Assembly: GCF_020735465.1 (NCBI RefSeq)
Contig: NZ_CP085935.1
Location: 2,170,001 to 2,234,000 of the forward strand
Reading direction: 5' to 3'
Length of the DNA: 64,000 nt
From: Collinsella stercoris DSM 13279
Lineage (GTDB): Bacteria; Actinomycetota; Coriobacteriia; Coriobacteriales; Coriobacteriaceae
The notes under the pieces were generated by a model. It was not told where the DNA came from and searched no databases. It saw only the letters and a program-made list of their open reading frames with translations. Position 1 is the stretch's first letter. Every line of letters starts with the position of its first letter. The translations under genes were made by a program, and so were the position numbers. Below, piece after piece: positions 61,296 to 64,000 of the stretch.

Positions 61296-61372
61296 GCGGC
61301 GTTACCTCAGCTGGATAGAGGGTCTGACTACGAATCAGAACGTCACAGGTTCGAATCCTGTACGCCGCACCA
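61296..61372 (+). tRNA. tRNA-Arg (anticodon ACG), copy 1
   Basis: 77 nt including encoded CCA: acceptor GCGGCGT/ACGCCGC, anticodon stem CTGA(C)/(A)TCAG with loop CTACGAA, T-arm ACAGGTTCGAATCCTGT. The A34 would be edited to inosine to read CGU, CGC and CGA. Confidence 0.95.
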
Positions 61373-61384
61373 GTCGACTTGAAG

Positions 61385-61415
61385 ACCCGGACTGCTCAGG
61401 CGGCCCGGGTTTTTC
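61385..61415 (+). terminator. Terminator of tRNA-Arg copy 1
   Basis: ACCCGG and CCGGGT pair, followed by a T-rich run. Confidence 0.75.
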
Positions 61416-61548
61416 TTTTCTGCCCCTTCGTGGCTTGCGGCGGCATGGTGGACACGGGCTGCGAAATCGCACCGACTCGACAGCTTTCAAAAAAAAGCAA
61501 ATTGTGCTTGACTCTACTAAAGGCGAGTGGCAATATATTCCTCGCGTT

Positions 61549-61625
61549 GCGGCGTTACCTCAGCTGGATAGAGGGTCTGACTACGAATCAGAACGTCACA
61601 GGTTCGAATCCTGTACGCCGCACCA
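61549..61625 (+). tRNA. tRNA-Arg (anticodon ACG), copy 2
   Basis: Identical to copy 1 through the CCA end, with 8 identical bases just upstream (CTCGCGTT). The pair lies 253 bp apart, start to start. Each copy has its own promoter-like and terminator sequences. Confidence 0.95.
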
Positions 61626-61635
61626 GCCGAATTTG

Positions 61636-61667
61636 AACCCGGGTCGTCTGATCGGCCCGGGTTTTTT
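61636..61667 (+). terminator. Terminator of tRNA-Arg copy 2
   Basis: AACCCGGG and CCCGGGTT pair around a 12-base loop, then a T6 run. Confidence 0.85.
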
Positions 61668-61820
61668 CCGTTCCTTCGTAGCTGATGACAGAGCGGTGAT
61701 TGTGTAGCAAAGAGCAGTGGGCTATAACTCAAAAAGTGCGTCTTGCATTGGTTTGCCCACCTGCGCAGATAGCCCAATATGGGGCACGCTTTTGCCTCAT
61801 AGACCTAAGAAACAGATGTA

Positions 61821-61898
61821 GCCGGTGCGTCGAGTGAGCGCTTTTCCAACGTTTGACGTATGTTAAACGTTGGAAAAGCGCTCACTCGACGCACCGGC
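61821..61898. repeat. Palindrome with 34-bp perfect arms
   Basis: Arms 61821..61854 and 61865..61898 are exact reverse complements with a 10-base loop. It lies in the 508-bp gap between tRNA-Arg copy 2 and the minus-strand membrane-protein gene, and is separate from that gene's terminator. No coding potential. Confidence 0.9.
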
Positions 61899-61962
61899 AG
61901 TATTTGGGGGACGGAACTTTGATTGGGGTTTCGAGGAGACCCTTCATTGGGCCTTTCGATAC

Positions 61963-61997
61963 AAAACACCCGCGCAGCGCGATGGCGCTACGCGGGT
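61963..61997 (-). terminator. Terminator of the membrane-protein gene
   Basis: On the minus strand ACCCGCG...CGCGGGT pair over 13 bases with one mismatch and a T-run follows (61963..61966). Confidence 0.75.
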
Positions 61998-62133
61998 GGA
62001 AGTTGTCTTGAGACAAAAGGCGCTGTCGGCACGCTGGACGTTGCGGCGCAACGGGCGGGTGCCTGCGCCTCTCGATTCGCGGGGAGCTCAAACGCCCCAG
62101 CCAACAGACGCTCGCACAGCTCAAGGCCAGCTG

Positions 62134-63108
62134 CTACTCGGCGCGGGCCATGGCCTGCTCAAAGTCGCGCGTACCCTTGAAGACCTCATGCTTGTAGGGG
62201 TTCACGCCGAGCTTCTTGGCACGGTAGATGATGTAGCCCAGCGCGGCGACGTTGGCCGCGAGCGCGATCACGGACACCACCAGGTTCACGCTGGGGTTGT
62301 TCACGGAGTTCGTGGAGAACACGGAGTAGTCCTGGAACATGGGGAACACCTGCGCGAACATGCACCACAGCGCGAGCGTGTTGGCGCGGTTCTGGATCCA
62401 GCCGCCCTTGTTCCACAGCATGTTGGCAACGGTGGGGGCAAGCAGCAGCGCCAGGCCGCAGTACCAGGCGTGCGTGGGCAGGCAGTTGTAGGTGTAGCAG
62501 AAGTTCCACAGGTCGTAGGCAACGATGTAGACCCAGGTCATGTCGGGCCACAGCATGTCGTCGCCCTTCTTGGAGCGGTAGATGCCCCACCAGCCGGTCA
62601 TGCAGAAGATGTTGATCAAGCCGGCGATGCCATTGAAAACGTTGTGCCAGCCGCCCATGAGCTCAACGCCTTCGGAGCTGATCCACGTGGTGCCGAATGC
62701 GCGGAAGGCGCTCTCAAAGTCGCTCACCACGGCGATGAGGATGTTGATGGCCACGATGGCGAAGGGGAACACCTTGAACGCCTCGCTGCGGCCGAGCTTG
62801 CCCCAGCCGTACTTGAGCATCATGAAGCCGATGCAGCCGGCGGTTGCCGCGTAGAGCTTGGCGTAGTGGAACCAGCTGTTCATGTGCACGTACGTGGGGT
62901 TTGTGAGTGCCCACTTCATGCCCATACCGGCGCAAACGTAGATGGAGATGAAGTAGACCGTGAGCACGGCGGGGATGCCGAGGAAGCACACGATGCCGCC
63001 GATCTTGGAGCGACGTGCGATCTCGTTGGCGATGATCAGGCCGGCAAAGACCATGATCCATCCCAGCCACTGGGACATGGCGTTCTCGCCATAGACTTGG
63101 AACAACAT
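62134..63108 (-). CDS. Polytopic membrane protein of unknown function (DUF5692-like)
   Basis: A 324-residue protein with about nine hydrophobic segments rich in Trp, Tyr and Phe, and polar loops such as SKKGDDMLWPDMT and CYTYNCLPTHAWYCG. It resembles the uncharacterised DUF5692 proteins of gut anaerobes; I cannot confirm this by search. AAGGGGAACCC precedes the ATG. It follows the tetR gene on the same strand, so TetR may control it, which would suit a transporter or efflux role. Confidence 0.7.
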   Translation of the reverse strand: MLFQVYGENAMSQWLGWIMVFAGLIIANEIARRSKIGGIVCFLGIPAVLTVYFISIYVCAGMGMKWALTNPTYVHMNSWFHYAKLYAATAGCIGFMMLKYGWGKLGRSEAFKVFPFAIVAINILIAVVSDFESAFRAFGTTWISSEGVELMGGWHNVFNGIAGLINIFCMTGWWGIYRSKKGDDMLWPDMTWVYIVAYDLWNFCYTYNCLPTHAWYCGLALLLAPTVANMLWNKGGWIQNRANTLALWCMFAQVFPMFQDYSVFSTNSVNNPSVNLVVSVIALAANVAALGYIIYRAKKLGVNPYKHEVFKGTRDFEQAMARAE

Positions 63109-63202
63109 GGGTTCCCCTTTCTATATCGAGCCCCAAAGGGCTTGGTACACAGCGGTGCAAAGAGTGAGCGAAGGTGTGGTCGGGCTCGTCGGCCTCAAAT
63201 GA

Positions 63203-63251
63203 GCGTCTGTCCCCAATTTGAGGCTGAAAACCTCAGATTGGGGACAGGCGC
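63203..63251. repeat. Inverted repeat between tetR and the membrane-protein gene
   Basis: 21-base arms (63203..63223 and 63231..63251) pair with two mismatches around a 7-base loop, starting 10 bp past the tetR stop. It may attenuate transcription, or be another intergenic repeat. Confidence 0.6.
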
Positions 63252-63261
63252 TTTTCTGAGG

Positions 63262-63894
63262 TTATCGGGTGGGGCGACGCTCAGGGTATTTGGCAGTGTA
63301 GCCCTCGATGTGCAGCGTGCTCGCGATGATGTCCTTGACGGTTTCCTCGGGGACGTCCGGATTGGCGCGCACAAACATGACGAGTCCCGTGATGAGCACG
63401 TAAAACGTCTCGTAGAGGTGGTCGATGCGGACCTCGTGGAGCGCGGCGAAGTCGACCACGGTCGACTGGCAGATATACCGCGCGGTGCGATCGGCGACGC
63501 GGTGTACGAAGGTCGCGTACAGCCCCGCGTTACCGCCGGTTGCAACGGTGTGCGGCATGGCGTCGTCCTGCTGAAGGACCAGGGTTTTGAGCATATGGGC
63601 AGCGCTGTTGAGGGCGCCTTCGATATCGCCGGTGACGCGCTGGTCGTTCCATGCCGTCAGCTGCGCCATAAACGCGTCGATGCTTTGATCGAGCGCGGCT
63701 TGCAGGGCGTCCTCTTTGGTGGGGAAATAGTGGTAGAACAGCGAACGGGTGCAGCCCACGCGCTTGGTGACGGCGGAGATGGACAGGCGGCTGATGCCGC
63801 TTTCCGCCACGACGGCGCGGACGGCGTCGATGATCTCGTCTCGCCGGTCGTCGTGCGCGAGGCGCTCGTGATGACCTGATATGTCGGAAGCCAT
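63262..63894 (-). CDS. TetR-family transcriptional regulator
   Basis: A 210-residue regulator: HTH (about 20-65, EIIDAVRAVVAESGISRLSI and VGCTRSLFYHYFPTKEDAL) and an all-helical ligand domain. The N-terminal 15 residues are histidine-rich. GGAGGAGCGGTC precedes the ATG. Two TTGAC-N5-GTCAA palindromes upstream suggest autoregulation. The inducer is unknown. Confidence 0.92.
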   Translation of the reverse strand: MASDISGHHERLAHDDRRDEIIDAVRAVVAESGISRLSISAVTKRVGCTRSLFYHYFPTKEDALQAALDQSIDAFMAQLTAWNDQRVTGDIEGALNSAAHMLKTLVLQQDDAMPHTVATGGNAGLYATFVHRVADRTARYICQSTVVDFAALHEVRIDHLYETFYVLITGLVMFVRANPDVPEETVKDIIASTLHIEGYTAKYPERRPTR

Positions 63895-63947
63895 GACCGC
63901 TCCTCCCCACAGCTGGATGTCTTGGCCGAATCTAGTCTTGACCTTTG

Positions 63948-63985
63948 TTGACAGAACGTCAATATGTAATTTGACAAACTGTCAA
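63948..63985. promoter_or_regulatory. Paired TetR operator candidates
   Basis: TTGACAGAACGTCAA (63948..63962) and TTGACAAACTGTCAA (63971..63985) are two palindromic sites with TTGAC half-sites, centres 23 bp apart, about two helical turns. They lie 54 bp upstream of tetR, and any divergent gene would be beyond the window. Confidence 0.7.
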
Positions 63986-64000
63986 CAACTTTCGCCAAAT

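Overview
The window looks like chromosomal DNA of a high-GC gut actinobacterium of the class Coriobacteriia, most like Collinsella. This rests on the GC-rich third codon positions of most genes and on gene content (nickel-pincer genes larB/larC, ECF riboflavin importer, lactose-family PTS, EcoRII-type restriction-modification). No rRNA or ribosomal marker is present, so the genus is an inference. I see no prophage, plasmid origin or CRISPR array.

Layout. 0-3 kb: a complete IS256-family element with 9-bp target duplications, inserted in a palindromic intergenic repeat, then an FAD-dependent oxidoreductase. 3.5-7.4 kb: hypF with large low-complexity inserts, nikR and a small unknown gene, all on the minus strand. 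7.6-11 kb: two-component system and a TVP38-type membrane protein. 11-15 kb: polyprenyl synthase, galE, coiled-coil CHAP-type hydrolase. 15-18.2 kb: riboflavin ECF importer (T, fused AA', RibU) behind an FMN riboswitch. 18.8-22.1 kb: murB, apbE, a Gx-type membrane protein and an ArsC-like thioredoxin-fold protein. 22.4-27.3 kb: nagB-nagA and an ABC importer of the nitrate/sulfonate/taurine type. 27.7-37.3 kb: LacI regulator, class II aldolase, phosphofructokinase, TIM-like isomerase, LarA-family protein, orphan PTS IIB, larB and larC. 37.4-39.8 kb: an EcoRII-like R-M pair with a probable methyltransferase operator. 39.8-44.1 kb: phosphodiesterase, mazG, small membrane protein, DivIC-like protein, Ppx/GppA. 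44.4-45.1 kb: two tRNA-Leu genes and repeats. 45.2-52.1 kb: unknown membrane proteins, SPFH protein, acyltransferase, proC, serS. 52.4-60.4 kb: a MurNAc-disaccharide catabolic island (murQ, PTS IIA, RpiR regulator, PTS IIB and IIC, mupG, BadF-type kinase, anmK). 60.7-64 kb: a gene behind two LexA-like boxes, two identical tRNA-Arg(ACG) genes, a 34-bp-arm palindrome, a membrane protein and a TetR regulator.

How the parts fit. PTS, MupG, MurQ, an amino-sugar kinase, NagA and NagB together could take a MurNAc-GlcNAc disaccharide to fructose-6-phosphate plus D-lactate. The LacI locus adds phosphofructokinase, aldolase and a TIM-like isomerase beside a LarA-family (nickel-pincer) protein and two of its cofactor genes; this is the least explained and most interesting gene set. 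NikR and HypF supply a nickel theme. RibU, ApbE and the Gx-type protein supply a flavin/quinone theme.
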